Below, in pieces: positions 1 through 9,402 of a stretch of DNA of 64,000 nt. The DNA is from Beroe forskalii (lineage: Eukaryota; Ctenophora; Nuda; Beroida; Beroidae): assembly GCA_011033025.1 (NCBI GenBank), contig WFMF01000021.1, positions 372,001-436,000 of the forward strand. Direction: 5' to 3'. The notes beneath the pieces were generated by a model. That model did not search any database and was not told the DNA's origin. It worked only from the letters and a program-made list of their open reading frames with translations. Position 1 is the first letter of the stretch, and each line of letters opens with the position of its first letter. Both the position numbers and the translations under genes were made by a program.

Positions 1-862
1 CACGTGCATTTTAACGAAAAATCTACCATTTCGTTATTGTGTATTTTGGAAACGTTTCCACTGTTAAATTCATAATTAACGTTCCCAATGGAATTTTCGA
101 GTTTGGTAAAAAGAGTACGACTGCAGGAGACAATCAATATTTTAGGAGAGGAGAAAAGGTAAGAGTTGAACATTTTGTTCCATAGTGAACATCAGCAATA
201 ATTCATTCATGTGAAGATATTAATTGTAGTTTCGATGGTTTGCTGCGATAAATCGACCGTCGACGGAATGAAGAATTCGTATTGACTGAAGCTAGAAGTG
301 AGTTATAAACAGATAACTGATAAAATTGCGAACAATTTAGGACTTCAATGAGCTTGGATTCAAATTTGTTGCCCATCTATTCTCCCAATCTGAACTAAAG
401 TTTAAAAAAGGATTGTTCTTGAGTTCTTCCTAATTACCAACTGTTTGCTCGAGGTTGATATGCAATCGTAAAATTTTTTCATTTATTTTCAAAGCCTATG
501 TGAATATTTCGCAATTTCGTTACGTTGCGCCCCCACCCCCAGCAACAAAAAATTGCATCAATGACTTACTTAGTGTTAGATATCACATTTGACACTTCCA
601 AACTTTAAAACCGCCATTGATCATGTTTCAATTTCATACGTTTTACAAACATTTGTTTTTGTTATTAATTTCTATAGTTCAATATTTACGAAATCTGCGT
701 TGTGATCCATGAATTTTGAAAATACTGTGTATGTCCATATTTTAGGAAACTAGGGTCCTGGTTAGGGCAATCATATGTTACTGTTGTGGTACTCTGTAGC
801 CAGCATTGAAATGGTCGGGTGTCCTGTGACCTAGAAGGCCCAACGGGCCTTCTAGTATAGTA
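1..862. other. left edge, no gene recognised
   Basis: AT-rich sequence without a convincing exon. The only clear structure is a short GC-rich hairpin at about 832-856 with 12-base arms around AGAAGGCCC/GGGCCTTCT. A copy of the motif CCTGGTTAGGGCAA, which also forms the end of small elements elsewhere in the window, lies at about 755-770. Confidence 0.5.
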
Positions 863-925
863 TATACCCCTGTTCGCATCGCGTCGCGCGTCGCGTACAT
901 GACAGACACTTATGTGGGCTTAAGA
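863..925. repeat. CpG-rich micro-palindromic repeat, copy 1
   Basis: Read on the minus strand this runs from TTCTTAAGCCCACATAAGTG through a CGCG-rich core to CAGGGGTATA. Related copies lie at 6739-6800 and, mostly in the opposite orientation, in the cluster at 61779-63090. The two ends are imperfect inverted repeats of each other, so it looks like a very short non-autonomous element. No family name is recognised. Confidence 0.55.
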
Positions 926-953
926 ACATTGGTTTTCTGAGCCCTCATAGATG

Positions 954-1020
954 TTCCCCTAACCAGGCTTGCCGCGCCGCGCACTCCGTGCGCGTAACCA
1001 GGGTCCTGGTTAGGGCAACA
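954..1020. mobile_element. 67-bp inverted-repeat micro-element in copy A
   Basis: The insertion begins TTCCCCTAACCAGG and ends CCTGGTTAGGGCAACA, which are imperfect inverted repeats. It is flanked by the direct repeat ATAGATG (947-953 and 1021-1027). Copy B has no element here and reads from CCTCATAGATG straight into CAATGTGCG. This supports a recent small non-autonomous DNA element. A related element of about 172 bp with the same ends lies at 62975-63146. Confidence 0.65.
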
Positions 1021-1096
1021 ATAGATGCAATTTGCGTGCTCATTGAGTATTGGAGTATTGATGACCAGGATCCATCCACTGGTCATATACTTCTCT

Positions 1097-1404
1097 TTAG
1101 TTTCAGGAGTTTCGATAATTTTTTTTATTCATCAGTAATTTATCAAATTTGTTTTACTCTCAGTTTATTCTATAATCAGATTTGTAATCATGTTTCTCGG
1201 TGCTCTGGGAGTCCCCAACATCAAATTACATTATATGACATTCATATACGTTGCTTTTATATATTGATATTCGTCAGACTGTTGAAAATATTTTGACTTC
1301 AGATATTATTATCGTTTCTTAATCATTGTAATTGTGATACACCTCTCATTACAAATGTTGGGTGCTTTCTCAACCTGTATTTGACTCTCTTCGGAGATTT
1401 TTCC
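1097..1404. other. 308-bp insertion in copy A flanked by 8-bp direct repeats
   Basis: The 8-base sequence ACTTCTCT is present on both sides (1089-1096 and 1405-1412) and once at the matching place in copy B (near 7239-7246). No terminal inverted repeats and no tail are visible, so the class is unknown. Either an element inserted into copy A, or copy B lost the segment by recombination between the direct repeats. Confidence 0.5.
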
Positions 1405-1760
1405 ACTTCTCTTCACTTAGTGTGTTGCTTAATTTCTTTGCATGGAGTAAAGACAAAGACCAACGAGCAATTTCAGTTTCATTCAAGCAGGTGGTCACTG
1501 CACTTGATGGTGCTATACCCTGGTACCAGGGGATGACTGCTGGGGGCCTTCCTTATAAAAAGACCTTGCAATTTAAACACCCAGAAAGCTGATGTAAGTA
1601 TTGGACTGATGATGCCTGCACGTCACTCATCTTGGTGTGACTCACTTAGATCCTACTGCTCTCCATATTGTATTACCTAAAGGGATCATGTTGGTGTTCA
1701 AGTTCAGAATTGATAAAAAGTGTTGCAGATTAAAGTCTTGCCGATTGATGTCTCGAAGAA
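1405..1760. repeat. dispersed sequence shared with 7239-7650 and, inverted, with 63493-63680
   Basis: The stretch containing TACCAGGGGATGACTGCTGG and TATTGGACTGATGATGCCTG occurs in both tandem copies. A diverged relative sits in inverted orientation at 63493-63680, next to the same kinds of micro-palindromes. Short open frames across it are not conserved between the copies. It may be an upstream exon or control region of the neighbouring gene that was copied with it, or an unrecognised repeat. Confidence 0.45.
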
Positions 1761-2243
1761 AAATTAAGTGAACAAAGTTTTAAATAAACAAAGTTTTTAT
1801 TGATCTCCACAATTTACAATCAAACAACACTCAAAAGAAGGATGAAGATATAATGCTACCACATTTCAACAATCATATTAGTATCTAAGGTAGATAATTC
1901 ATTTCGGATACACTAAATATTGTTAAGATTCTCGTTTTGAATTCTTCAGATACAGTAGGTACAGACAATCAAATAATTTAAGAATGGTTCATGATAGTAT
2001 GATTTGTAGCCTATAATAGTTATATTTGATTATAATGAATCATAATTGTTACTTTCAATGATTTAATTAATTAATGAAAGACAGCAGTTTTATTAAATAT
2101 TCATTATCAATGATAGAAAAAGCATGTCTTAACATGTATTGAGTCTATGGAAACAGGTGGTTGCATTGCTCAAGTGTTATTTTGTCTATTAGAGCATCTG
2201 GATTGTGCTTTACATATCTATTATCTAACAATCCTGTTTCTAG

Positions 2244-3029
2244 ATGTCAGTTTTATGCAAGTGTTTCAACAGTGCATCAACATGGCAAAGATCTAAATTG
2301 TGTTGGCCTATGGCTTCAATGCATTCTAGAAGTAAACGACCTAATAGTATCACTCCTGATAAATTGAAAATTGACAGAACTTTTCTTGGTAAACCTGTAT
2401 TTACTGGAAAATCATATTGGAACGACATTCTGTTCAAAAATTTAAGGAAATCCCATAGCATAATGGTTCCACAGATACTAGTAAATCTTAGTGGATTTGG
2501 TGCCCCACTAATAGACTACTATCATTACACAACTATACCAGTTTGTGCAACAATTTTCATCATTATTTATCCTGCAATGTATTGGTTTGCTTCAATGCAG
2601 ATTATGAATCTTTCTGTAGAAGTATCAACAAAAACTTTGTTCATAAGAACATGCACTAATTCTGTTCACTCATTTCCAATTGACCAATGCTCTTTGAAAG
2701 GAGTGTCTCTGAAAGTAGGGCAACAAAATCTTTACTTTTATAAAATGGGTGAGTTTGATACAAGAAATCTAAATGTTTTGAAGCAACTGATGATTAGTTC
2801 AGGGGATTCTGAAAGAATAAAGCCAGACATCTATATCAATAAAGTTGATGGTATGTTTACAAAAGAGTCTTTGTTGATATTGATTGGAACATGTTTTATT
2901 TTGGCTGGTCTATACTTGTTAACTGGTTATTCTGACCTTCTTTACTTCATGTCATTAGTAGGGAAGACTCAAGAAAGTTTATTTGGTTCCAACTTTTTCC
3001 TAAACAGATTTGGGCACATATTACTCTGA
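2244..3029 (+). CDS. predicted mitochondrial multi-pass membrane protein (TMEM186/TMEM223-like shape)
   Basis: This is an intronless frame of 261 codons. The first 40 or so residues are rich in Ser, Lys and Arg with almost no acidic residues, as in a mitochondrial targeting peptide. A hydrophobic hairpin follows at about residues 88-126 (around VCATIFIIIYPAMYWFASM), then a soluble stretch ending QQNLYFYKMGEFDTRNLN, then a third hydrophobic segment at about residues 210-235. Two membrane segments plus a small C-terminal domain recall the TMEM186/TMEM223 type of respiratory-complex assembly factors, but I cannot assign an orthologue, and the third segment is unusual for them. The start was chosen at the first Met that gives the basic presequence. 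It lies about 650 bases upstream of the first PHRF1 coding exon on the same strand. A broken copy is at 7941-8727. Confidence 0.6.
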   Translation: MSVLCKCFNSASTWQRSKLCWPMASMHSRSKRPNSITPDKLKIDRTFLGKPVFTGKSYWNDILFKNLRKSHSIMVPQILVNLSGFGAPLIDYYHYTTIPVCATIFIIIYPAMYWFASMQIMNLSVEVSTKTLFIRTCTNSVHSFPIDQCSLKGVSLKVGQQNLYFYKMGEFDTRNLNVLKQLMISSGDSERIKPDIYINKVDGMFTKESLLILIGTCFILAGLYLLTGYSDLLYFMSLVGKTQESLFGSNFFLNRFGHILL

Positions 3030-3684
3030 GGGAGATGTTGCGAGCTCTGAGAATACCTTCTAATTTCCACACAACCACCATTTGTTTGTACATACTACTT
3101 ACTGTAAATACTACTTACTGATTCAACCATATTCACAAAAGTATTTGTGGGGCCACATAACTTGGAAATTTCAGAATCATTCTTATTCCTATAGTCATGA
3201 CATTCACGTAAAAGTTGTGTACAACAATTGTCATATGGCTTCATATATATAATGACTGAAATGAATTTATTGATTGATCAATCTGAATTAATCTCTGGAT
3301 ATTATTAAAAGATTTGAAGTATTAATTTGTCTTATGATACAGATTGACTTTCATGAAGGCACCACCAAGGTATGCCACATAAAGTCTGTGATGGTTAATA
3401 AGGCACAAGATGTATCAGAACCTATAGACTTCTTTACAGTTTTATTGGAGGTAGGAGCTACGTTCAATTCAATCCTGTACATCATAAATCTTATAACTTA
3501 TTAATCATGATGCCATAGGAATACTACATGGAGTAAACTGTATGCACAGCTGACTAAATTTATGTGTCTAGTTCTGATCATAAGTCATAATGCCTTATTC
3601 TTATATATGCCAAATTAAATTAGCAAATAGTTCAAATTGGTCAGATCAAAGATTGTGTTCACATTATTTGATCCATAGCCTGTC
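3030..3684 (+). other. spacer between the membrane-protein gene and PHRF1 copy A
   Basis: No coding sequence was recognised. A possible non-coding first exon of the PHRF1-like gene lies near 3341-3369, with acceptor GATACAG and donor AAG|GTATGC. An acceptor-like CCATAG sits a few bases before the PHRF1 start codon. Copy B keeps the same arrangement, with the possible donor changed to GTTTGC. Confidence 0.3.
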
Positions 3685-5741
3685 ATGGCAAGTGCTCAGT
3701 ATGGAGGGAAGATACTCATATCAGAAAATGGAAGTCCCATCAGACCTGACCTTCCTGTTGAGAACAAAGAGTCACTTGATTGTGAGGATGTAGAGGAAGA
3801 AGAGGTGGAAGAAGAGGAGGAAGAAGAAGAGGAAGAAGAATTCGCATTGGAGGAAGAAGAAGAAGAAGGTAATCAAAATATTCTAATGTATCTATCATAC
3901 CTAAATAATTTATAGGTGCACACTATGCAATGGTATTATATATTGTTTTAATGACTTATAATTTATGTCAACTTATTTGCATCGACAACAATCTAATTAA
4001 ACTTAACCTATCAACAAAGTATCAGGTCCCTTGGTGATAATAACTGTGATTGGTAATTTAGGAGGAGCTAATTACCATTGACCTGCTTTTATTACCTTCA
4101 ATTGAAAGTACAGCAGTAATATGGGATCGTTCACATAATATTACATAATCAGTTAGGGGGATTTCCAAATGATCATTTTATTGGGGTTATTGTAACAAAT
4201 AAACTAATGTTTTGGCCGATATCAACCCCCCCCCCCTCTTTCGTAATCAAGTTTACCTTAAAAGGTAAACTTGATTACGAAAGAGGGGGGGGGGTTGATA
4301 TCGGCCAAAAATTGAATACGTGATATGTGTGAACAATCCCTTTACAGTATTCAATGTTAAAGGATTCAAAAACCAAGCATTATCTAATTATTTATACTTT
4401 CAGAAGCATTTGTGTGCCCTATATGCCAAGGAGGGGAAGATGAAACTGATTCTTATGCAAGATTGGAAGAATGTAGACATTTATTTTGTGAGCCATGTAT
4501 CACAGAATGGTCTAAAAATGCAAATACATGTCCTATCTGTAGGTGCAGGTAGGAAGACCTTTTTCCTACTTTTAAGGTCACAATTCACAACAATCACTCT
4601 GATATAGGAACCACATACATAAAATAAAATTCATATTTCATGTACCTCGAGACATATTTAAGTACCAACATTGTGTGATGGTGTGATATTGCTTTTGGGT
4701 AATGACTTGTCTGACAATACAATTGATTTACTCTTCAGTCTCAAATAGACGGGGGGGGGAGACGATTGCAGTTTTTTGGATTTTTACTACGGTGGGGGAC
4801 AGTTATTTAACACCCTCCCCGTTTAGAAATTTTGAAAATTTTGAAAAAATACATACATAAATCAAAGAAAAATTCATATTTTTTGTTAGAATTGAGCAAA
4901 ATCAAGCAGCAACCTGAAAGCTTTGCCAACTGTTTCTCAGAATTACGATATTGTTCTCGATCTGAGTCCATATCTTTGATCAATGTGGGTGCTTCAAACC
5001 ATTCGATTGAAATTTACCTCCCCTCCCTCTTATTTGCCACCCCCCCTTTTTACGACATTTTTGAAAAACCTACACAGTTATTACAGCCCCCCGTCTATTT
5101 GAGACTGAAGAGTAAGTTGAAAGACTGTATTGTTTGGTTGTTAATAAGAGTGTCACTCCACCATAACATAAAAGTTGCACCATATCTTTATTTTATTGAT
5201 CTTTATTTTATTTATTGATATATCCCCTCTCTGCAGGTTTGAACACCTATTCACTTGTTCTCACGTCAAGGGAGACTTCACCCACAAAGTGGCTATTGAG
5301 TTCAAACGTCCCAAGGAGGCTGCCGATGACCACTACACTTGCAGAATCTGTAATTCTGGAGATCAAGAAGGTAACGGAACTTAATTCGTAGCCTTTTAGT
5401 TATGCTTGTTTTAATGCTATTTTTAATGAATTCGAATGCAAAAAAGGATCAAACTCAAAGGAAGTCTTCCATTTTCCAATGCACCCCTCGGGTCTTGGGA
5501 CTTGCAACCAGTGTGCACCCCTGTTCCTTTTACTCACTAATTGCATACAAAATGTCTTTTCCATCACCTTTTCACTCTTCCACAGAGTTGTTGCTGTTGT
5601 GTGATGGGTGTGACGAGGCTTATCACACTTTCTGTGTCACCCCCTCCCTGGACGCTATTCCGGACGGGGATTGGTTTTGTCGACAGTGCACCGGAGGAGA
5701 GGAAGAAGAAGATACAGGACTCGAGATAAGCCCCGGAACGG
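3685..5741 (+). CDS. PHRF1: PHRF1-like gene, RING and PHD exons, copy A
   Basis: There are four coding exons: 3685-3868 (start codon, then a Glu-rich acidic run), 4404-4548 (RING), 5237-5370 and 5586-5741 (PHD). All are bounded by AG and GT, and the codon phases match throughout. The RING carries CPICQGG, then [10 protein letters not shown], then TCPIC; the spacing [11 protein letters not shown] resembles human PHRF1. The PHD finger starts at [10 protein letters not shown], is split by an intron before [16 protein letters not shown] and ends DWFCRQC, so all eight zinc ligands are present. PHRF1 is a nuclear RING/PHD protein that associates with RNA polymerase II and is described as a ubiquitin ligase. 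The last exon ends in phase 1. It could join the exon at 11231 or the second RING exon at 9936 in frame. Whether this copy is a separate gene, an alternative front end or an allele is not known. Confidence 0.8.
4210..4310. repeat. near-perfect hairpin of about 100 bp in copy A intron
   Basis: Two arms of about 50 bases face each other across a 2-base loop at CCTTAAAAGG. The arms contain GGCCGATATCAA followed by a run of 11 C, mirrored by a run of 10 G. It is absent from the matching intron of copy B. It could be a small palindromic element or a fold-back artefact of sequencing or assembly. Confidence 0.7.
4731..5112. mobile_element. 382-bp MITE with TA target duplication (Tc1/mariner-like)
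   Basis: The element begins CTCTTCAGTCTCAAATAGAC and ends with the exact reverse complement, about 24 bases of terminal inverted repeat running into a G or C tract. It is flanked by TA on both sides (4729-4730 and 5113-5114). Copy B has an empty site here (about 10251-10258, ATTGAATAAAGTTG). TA duplications are typical of the Tc1/mariner superfamily. No transposase is present. It lies in the intron between the RING and first PHD exons. Confidence 0.8.
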
Positions 5742-5860
5742 GTGAGACTTAGTTGTGCCATGGTGTAAATTGATGCGCCGCATGTATGAAAGTTTAAACC
5801 AGGCCTACTATAGATCTGATTAATAAATTGATAGAGTCTCATCGCCACTTCCCTTTGCAG

Positions 5861-5917
5861 CCTTAAACTTCATCCCACCCGCTCACGGCCACCATCCACT
5901 TCTTATCATATCCCAAG
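5861..5917 (+). CDS. candidate 57-nt exon after the copy A PHD exon
   Basis: The stretch follows a pyrimidine-rich acceptor (CCCTTTGCAG) and is followed by the donor CAAG|GTAATC. Entered with one carried base, it stays open for 18 codons and leaves one base. It is therefore a symmetric phase 1-1 exon, compatible with both the PHD exon at 5741 and the shared exon at 11231. It lies just outside the duplicated block and has no counterpart after copy B. It may equally be chance. Confidence 0.25.
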
Positions 5918-6738
5918 GTAATCATAGCATTTATGCACCCACTAAATTTTGCATTTAATGGCAAATCTTCTCATCAAGTGATTATACAGTAAAATATTAA
6001 CTAAATCAGATACCGTTACTACTAATCAATTAGGCTTGGGCCATGGTCGGGATTATCAAGAATAATTTGACTTTATGCGATATGACAAAAGGTTCTGTGT
6101 CTGATGACTTTTTGTAAATTGTTACCTCTTGTATCTCAAATGATTGCTTAACTGTTCAGTCTCTAGGTAATTTGAAATACATCCATATAATATAACAGGG
6201 TATGTTCTGTATTTCATTTGTTTTGTGGATCTCAGAGCCTGTTCTAAGCTTCTTTTGAGTATAAGAGACAGCTAGAACCTGCAAATTAAATTTCTATTAT
6301 CGTCTCAAAATCATGAAGCTTTTAGTTTCTATCGATGTGATTTATACGGAGCCACTGCTGTGAGCTGTACAACTGTATAATTTTCTGATTCATTACTTTG
6401 GTATTGCAGAGTGTAGTTTTCAATTTGTAAATCATCTGTATCAATCAGAATAGAAATTTTCATGTCTGCACAACTACAATGAGAATTTTCAATGAATACG
6501 CGTATTTTCTCAAATCTAGTTTTCCGATCTGTTTGGTTAATTTGCGGCGCGGCGTAACGCCATAGCGGCTCAAAAGAAAGCTTGGTCAGAAATAGGGGTG
6601 TCGTTTCGCGACACCCCTGGTTAGGGGAATCCTATGTTGACAAGTCGTAGGACCTATTTTTGGAAGAAAAGGCTTGCGCAGCACCATGCGCGCGATCAAA
6701 CAGGGACACATAACATGTGGCAAAGTTTTTGCTAATTA
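5918..6738. other. spacer between tandem copies
   Basis: No gene was seen. Near 6540-6640 there is a GC-rich stretch with GTGTCGTTTCGCGACACC, a 9-base-arm hairpin, followed by CCCCTGGTTAGGGGAA, the terminal motif of the small elements described at 954-1020 and 62975-63146. Confidence 0.45.
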
Positions 6739-6800
6739 CGTATACCCCTGTTCGCATCGCGCGTCGCGTAAATGACACACATCTATGTGGGCTTAAGAAC
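6739..6800. repeat. CpG-rich micro-palindromic repeat, copy 2
   Basis: Same sequence type and orientation as 863-925: a TATACCCCTG end, a CGCG-rich core, then CATCTATGTGGGCTTAAGAA. It marks the left edge of similarity between tandem copies A and B. Confidence 0.55.
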
Positions 6801-6835
6801 ATTGGTTTTATATGCCCTCATAGATGCAATGTGCG

Positions 6836-7083
6836 GTACGTCTCCCATGTAAACGGGAGCCTTCATTATCTATGACAATGACGTCACTCAGAAAAATATA
6901 ATTAAGCGCATCTAGCGCTTTAGAGGATAGGGTTACGGTTTTGGTTAGGGTCAGGATTTGTTAGGTTTAGGGTAAGGATCAAGGTTAGGGTTTTGGTTAG
7001 GGTCACAGTTAGGTTTAGGATACAGAAAAATTGACCTTTAGATCTGTGACGTCACTCAGCCCCGTTTACATGGGAGAGATACC
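6836..7083. mobile_element. 248-bp MITE with 9-bp target duplication
   Basis: The left end reads GTACGTCTCCCATGTAAACG; the right end is its imperfect reverse complement. A second inverted block, GACGTCACTCAG, lies inside each end. The direct repeat CAATGTGCG flanks it (6827-6835 and 7084-7092). Copy A has one uninterrupted version (CAATTTGCG, near 1028). The interior holds degenerate GGTTAGGG-type repeats. An 8-9 bp duplication fits hAT, P or Mutator-type elements; the superfamily is not settled. Confidence 0.8.
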
Positions 7084-7116
7084 CAATGTGCGTGCTCATT
7101 GAGTATTGGAGTATTG

Positions 7117-7200
7117 TTGCCAGATGTTGCCTGCCCCATATTTTTTTCAAGTCGGGCGCGCGCGTTCGCGCACGCGAGGGGGCCAGGCAACGACTGGCAA
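7117..7200. mobile_element. 84-bp micro-MITE with 8-bp target duplication
   Basis: The ends TTGCCAG and CTGGCAA are inverted repeats, and inner TTGCCTG pairs with CAGGCAA. The flanking 8-mer GAGTATTG (7109-7116) is repeated at 7201-7208. Copy A shows the empty site near 1047-1062. The size, inverted ends and 8-bp duplication suggest a minimal hAT-type derivative. The core is CpG-rich. Confidence 0.75.
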
Positions 7201-7526
7201 GAGTATTGATGACCAGGATCCATCCACTGATCATATACTTCTCTTCACTTAGTGTGTTGCTTAATTTCTTTGCATGGAGTAAAGACAAAGACCAACGAGC
7301 AATTTCAGTTTCATTCAAGCAGGTGGTCACTGCACTTGATGGTGCTATACCCTGGTACCAGGGGATGACTGCTGGTGGCCTTCCTTATAAAAAGACCTTG
7401 CAATTTAAACACCCAGAAAGCTGAGGTAAGTATTGGACTGATGATGCCTGCACACCACTCATCTTGGTGTGACTCACTTAGATCCTACTGCTCTCCATAT
7501 TTATATTGTATGTTGTATTACCTAAA

Positions 7527-7765
7527 GGGATCGTGTTGCCCAGTCGGCAAAATCCTTTTATTTATTTATTTATATTTATGTTGGTGTTCAAGTTCAGAAT
7601 TGGTAAAAAGTGTTGCAGATTGAAGTCTTGCCGATTAATGTCTTGAAGAAAAATTTCTTTGATTATTATGAATCAAATGATCAAGTGTTTTGAAGAATGA
7701 TGTGCCTTGGATCGTGTTGCCCAATTGGCAAAATCCTTTTATTTATTTTATTTATTTAATTGTTA
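7527..7765. repeat. two short retroelement 3'-tail fragments ending (TTTA)n
   Basis: GGATCGTGTTGCCCAGTCGG followed by AAAATCC and (TTTA)n occurs at 7527-7579. A close relative lies at 7707-7765. Copy A lacks the first one and reads GGGATCATGTTGGTG, so TGTTG is repeated around the insert in copy B. They look like extremely 5'-truncated ends of a LINE or SINE. Confidence 0.45.
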
Positions 7766-7940
7766 CTTTCAATGAAAGACAGCAGTTTTATTAAATACTC
7801 ATTATCAATGATAGAAAAAGCATGACTTAACATGTGTTGAGTCTATGGAAACAGGTGGTTGTATTGCTCAAGTGTTGATTGTCTATTAGAGCATCTGGAT
7901 TGTGCTTTACATATCTATTATCTAACAATCCTGTTTCTAG

Positions 7941-8727
7941 ATGTCAGTTTTATGCAAGTGTTTCAACAGTGCATCAACATGGCAAAGATCTAAATTGTGT
8001 TGGCCTATGGCTTCCAATGCATTCTAGAAGTAAACGACCTGATAGTATCACTCTGATAAATTGAAAATTGACAGAACTTTCTTGGTAAACCTGTATTTAC
8101 TGGAAAATCATATTGGAATGACATTCTGTTCAAAAATTTAAGGAAATCCCATAGCATAATGGTTCCACAGATACTAGTAAATCTTAGTGGATTTGGTGCC
8201 CCACTAATAGACTACTATCATTACACAACTATACCAGTTTGTGCAACAATTTTCATCATTATTTATCCTGCAATGTATTGGTTTGCTTCAATGCAGATTA
8301 TGAATCTTTCTTTAGAAGTATCAACGAAAACTTTGTTCATAAGAACATGCACTAATTCTGTTCACTCATTTCCAATTGACCAATGCTCTTTGAAAGGAGT
8401 GTCTCTGAAAGTAGGGCAACAAAATCTTTACTTTTATAAAATGGGCAAGTTTGATACAAGAAATCTAAATGTTTTGAAGCAACTGATGATTAGTTCAGGG
8501 GATTCTGAAAAAGAATAAACCAGACATCTATATCAATAAAGTTGATGGTATGTTTACAAAAGAGTCTTTGTTGATATTAGTTGGAACATGTTTCATTTTT
8601 GGCTGGTTTATACTTGTTAACTGGTTATTCTGACCTTCTTTACTTCATGTCATTAGTAGGGAAGACTCAAGAAAGTTTATTTGGTTCCAACTTTTTCCTA
8701 AACAGATTTGGGCACATATTACTCTGA
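7941..8727 (+). pseudogene. frameshifted copy of the membrane-protein gene at 2244-3029
   Basis: It is nearly identical to the upstream gene over its full length, but carries five or more single-base length changes. These include an extra C near 8014, a lost C in the ACTCCTGAT run, a lost T before CTTGG, extra A in the GAAAGAATAA run and an extra T in the ATTTTGG run. The frame is therefore broken near codons 30-45 and again near codons 190-215; the middle stays readable. It may be a decayed duplicate, or an allele with assembly errors in homopolymers. Confidence 0.7.
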
Positions 8728-9402
8728 GGGAGATGTTGTGAGTTCTAAGAATACCTCCTAATTTCCACACAACCACCATTTGTTTGTACATACTACTTAC
8801 TGTAAATACTACTTACTGATTCAACCATATTCACAAAAGTATTTGTGGGGCCACATAACTCGGAAATTTCAGAATCATTCTTATTCCTATAACTCATGAC
8901 ATTCACGTAAAAGTTGTGTACAACAATTGTCATATGGCTTCATCTTACTATATATAATGCGTATATATAATGACTGAAATGAATTTATTGATTGATCAAT
9001 CTGAATTAATCTCTGAATATTATTAAAAGATTTGAACTATTAATTTGTCTTATGATACAGATTGATTTTCATGAAGGCACCACCAAGGTTTGCCACATAT
9101 AGTCTGTGATGGTTAATAAGGCAGAAGATGCATCAAAACCTATAGACTTCTTTATAGTTTTATTGGAGGTAGGAGCTACCTTCAATTCAATCCTGTGCAT
9201 CATAAATCTTATAACTTATTAATCATGATGCCATAGGAATACTACATGGAGTAAACTGTATACGCCGCTGACTAAATTTATGTATCTAATCCTGATCATA
9301 AGTCATAATGCTTTATTTTTATTCATTCCAAATTAACTTAGCAAATAGTTCAAATTGGTCAGATCAAAGATTGTGTTCACATTATTTGATCCATAGCCTG
9401 TC

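Larger units (their letters stand above)
863..5819 (+). repeat. tandem duplication block, copy A
   Basis: This block aligns almost collinearly with 6739-11004. It contains the membrane-protein gene, a shared intergenic stretch and four coding exons of a PHRF1-like gene. Similarity stops just after the sequence CTACTATAGATCTGATT in both copies. Copy A carries a 67-bp, a 308-bp and a 382-bp insertion plus a hairpin of about 100 bp that copy B lacks. It may be a true tandem duplication, or two divergent haplotypes laid end to end by the assembler. Sequence alone cannot decide. Confidence 0.85.

Noticed and set aside
6900-7025. Telomere-like GGTTAGGG repeats (also near 52680-52740)
   Set aside because: They are short, irregular and lie inside MITEs bounded by inverted repeats, so they are element interior rather than telomeric DNA.
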